Assembly: GCF_002885975.1 (NCBI RefSeq)
Contig: NZ_POSP01000004.1
Coordinates: forward strand, 682,001 to 746,000
DNA: 64,000 nucleotides
Source: Paucibacter aquatile
Lineage (GTDB): Bacteria > Pseudomonadota > Gammaproteobacteria > Burkholderiales > Burkholderiaceae_C
Reading direction: 5' to 3'
Each line of letters opens with the position of its first letter. Position 1 is the first letter of the stretch. The notes below the pieces were generated by a model, which was given only the letters and a program-made list of their open reading frames with translations, had not been told where the DNA came from and ran no database searches. This document shows, in pieces, positions 62,364 to 64,000 of this stretch. A program made the position numbers and the translations under genes.

Positions 62364-64000
62364 TCAGGCCTGTTTGTGGTTCAGTGCCGCCTTGATGAAG
62401 GCGGTGAACAGCGGGTGGCCGTCCCAGGGGGTGGACTTGAACTCGGGGTGGAATTGCACGCCGACATACCAGGGGTGCACCTCGCGCGGCAGTTCCACCA
62501 TCTCGGTCAGCTTTTCACGCTGGGTGATGGCCGAGATCACCAGGCCGGCGTTCTGCAGCTTGTCCAGGTAATGGGTGTTGGCTTCGAAGCGGTGGCGGTG
62601 ACGCTCGCTGACCACCGGGCCGTAGATGTCGAAGGCCAGGGTGCCGGCCTTGACGTCCGAGCTCTGCGCACCGAGGCGCATGGTGCCGCCGAGGTCGCTC
62701 TTCTCGTCACGCTTCTGGATCGAGCCGTCGGCGTCTTGCCACTCGTCGATCAGGGCGATCACCGGGTGCGGGGTCTCGGGTTCGAACTCGGTCGAGTTGG
62801 CGCCGGTCAGGCCCGCCATATTGCGGGCGTACTCGATGGTGGCGACCTGCATGCCCAGGCAGATGCCCAGGTAGGGCACTTTGTGTTCACGGGCGTACTG
62901 GGCGGCCAGGATCTTGCCTTCCACGCCGCGCTTGCCGAAGCCGCCGGGCACCAGGATGGCGTCGAACTGCTTCAGCTGCGAGATGTTCTCGGCGTTCAGC
63001 ATTTCGGAGTCCACGTACTCGATATTGACGCGTGCGTGGTTGTGGATGCCGGCGTGGCGAAGGGCCTCGTTCAGCGACTTGTAGGAGTCGCTTAAGTCGG
63101 TGTACTTGCCGCACATGGCAATGGTCACGTCCTTGGCGGGGTTCTCGACCTCGCTGACCAGGGTATCCCAGCGCTTCAGGTCGGCCGACTTGGTGTTGAG
63201 CTGCAGCTTGGTGCAGATCAGCTGGTCCAGGCCCTGCTCGTGCAGCATGCGCGGCACTTTGTAGATGGTGTTGACGTCCCACATGGAGATCACACCGTAC
63301 TCAGGCACATTGGTGAAGAGCGAAATCTTGCCGCGCTCGTCATCGGGGATGCGGCGGTCAGCGCGGCACAGCAGGGCGTCCGGCTGGATGCCGATTTCGC
63401 GCAGCTTCTGCACCGTGTGCTGAGTCGGCTTGGTCTTCAGCTCACCGGCCGCAGCGATCCAGGGCACATAGGTCAGGTGCACGAAGGCGACATTGTTCGG
63501 GCCTGCCTTCAGGCTCATCTGGCGCGCCGCTTCGAGGAAGGGCAGGGACTCGATGTCGCCGACCGTGCCGCCGATTTCCACAATGGCCACGTCGACTGCA
63601 TCGGGCGTGCCGGCACCGGCGCCGCGGCGGACGAAGTCCTGGATTTCGTTGGTGATGTGCGGAATCACCTGCACCGTCTTGCCGAGGTAATCACCGCGGC
63701 GTTCCTTCTCCAGCACGGACATATAGATCTGTCCGGTGGTGAAGTTGTTGGCGCGCTTCATGCGCGTGGTGATGAAGCGCTCGTAGTGACCCAGATCCAA
63801 GTCCGTCTCGGCGCCGTCTTCGGTCACGAAGACTTCGCCATGCTGGAACGGGGACATCGTGCCCGGATCGACGTTGATGTACGGATCCAGTTTGATGAGG
63901 GTGACCTTGAGGCCGCGCGATTCGAGGATGGCAGCCAGTGAGGCCGATGCGATGCCCTTGCCGAGGGAGGACACCACACCGCCTGTGACGTAGACGTACT
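62364..64000 (-). CDS. pyrG: CTP synthase (5' end cut by window)
   Basis: This is the amidotransferase CTP synthase, at least 545 residues here. The reading frame continues through 63998 (residues Y-V-Y-V-T-G-G-V), so only the first few codons, including the start, lie beyond the window. The synthase domain has SSLGKGIASAS and LDPYINVDPGTMSP; the glutaminase domain has the nucleophile Cys in GICLGMQVA and VQFHPEF near the end. It catalyses UTP to CTP with glutamine. The gene order pyrG-kdsA-eno-ftsB is a typical betaproteobacterial arrangement. Confidence 0.97.
   Translation of the reverse strand, partial: YVYVTGGVVSSLGKGIASASLAAILESRGLKVTLIKLDPYINVDPGTMSPFQHGEVFVTEDGAETDLDLGHYERFITTRMKRANNFTTGQIYMSVLEKERRGDYLGKTVQVIPHITNEIQDFVRRGAGAGTPDAVDVAIVEIGGTVGDIESLPFLEAARQMSLKAGPNNVAFVHLTYVPWIAAAGELKTKPTQHTVQKLREIGIQPDALLCRADRRIPDDERGKISLFTNVPEYGVISMWDVNTIYKVPRMLHEQGLDQLICTKLQLNTKSADLKRWDTLVSEVENPAKDVTIAMCGKYTDLSDSYKSLNEALRHAGIHNHARVNIEYVDSEMLNAENISQLKQFDAILVPGGFGKRGVEGKILAAQYAREHKVPYLGICLGMQVATIEYARNMAGLTGANSTEFEPETPHPVIALIDEWQDADGSIQKRDEKSDLGGTMRLGAQSSDVKAGTLAFDIYGPVVSERHRHRFEANTHYLDKLQNAGLVISAITQREKLTEMVELPREVHPWYVGVQFHPEFKSTPWDGHPLFTAFIKAALNHKQA

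Overview
The window is GC-rich chromosomal DNA with dense, mostly overlapping genes, and it looks like a betaproteobacterium of the order Burkholderiales. The basis is an exosortase A (XrtA) exopolysaccharide locus, a DUF3138-like outer-membrane protein, and the conserved pyrG-kdsA-eno-ftsB order. Genus resemblance to Roseateles, Paucibacter or Mitsuaria is my impression only. No rRNA, tRNA, CRISPR array, insertion sequence or phage gene was seen. No stretch over 300 bases lacks a gene; the longest gap is 29543-29828.

Region 1 (1-32803) is an XrtA-associated exopolysaccharide locus. It opens with the 3' part of xrtA, with its EpsI domain. A forward run follows: two nucleotide-sugar dehydrogenases (TviB-type and AlgD-type), a glycosyltransferase, an asparagine-synthetase-like amidotransferase, a transglutaminase-glycosyltransferase fusion, a PaaK/CapK-like ligase, a polysaccharide deacetylase and a secreted lyase-like protein. 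Next come a reverse O-antigen-ligase-like protein and a second amidotransferase without a glutaminase centre, a second lyase-like Tat lipoprotein (forward) and another Tat lipoprotein (reverse). A tight reverse operon, 29542 down to 19804, encodes an acyl carrier protein, two hydrolase-fold proteins, a DegT-like protein, a double-GNAT FemAB-like protein, a TPR protein, a flippase, an acyltransferase and an SGNH esterase. Divergent from it are the exosortase-A-associated acyl-CoA ligase and PLP decarboxylase. Together they suggest synthesis, acylation, amidation, export and trimming of an acidic, uronate-containing polysaccharide. No PEP-CTERM substrate protein is visible here.

Region 2 (32831-47262) is a complete putrescine uptake and catabolism locus: a PotFGHI ABC transporter, the PuuA-PuuB-PuuC-PuuD gamma-glutamyl route, two class III aminotransferases, a porin-like protein, and a divergent Lrp/AsnC regulator.

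Region 3 (47335-58257) is mixed: a small membrane protein, a DMT exporter, a Bax-inhibitor-1 protein, TerC, a DUF455 ferritin-like protein with a small secreted partner, a gamma-carbonic anhydrase overlapping hslO, a 1193-residue membrane protein of unknown function, and a 6-phosphofructokinase.

Region 4 (58285-64000, reverse) holds pnuC with a nadR-like kinase (nicotinamide riboside salvage), then pyrG (cut by the window end), kdsA, eno with a clear terminator, and ftsB.

The least explained items are the large membrane protein at 53561-57142 and its possibly structured leader, the transglutaminase-glycosyltransferase fusion, and the pair of exosortase-associated hydrolase-fold proteins without a serine nucleophile.
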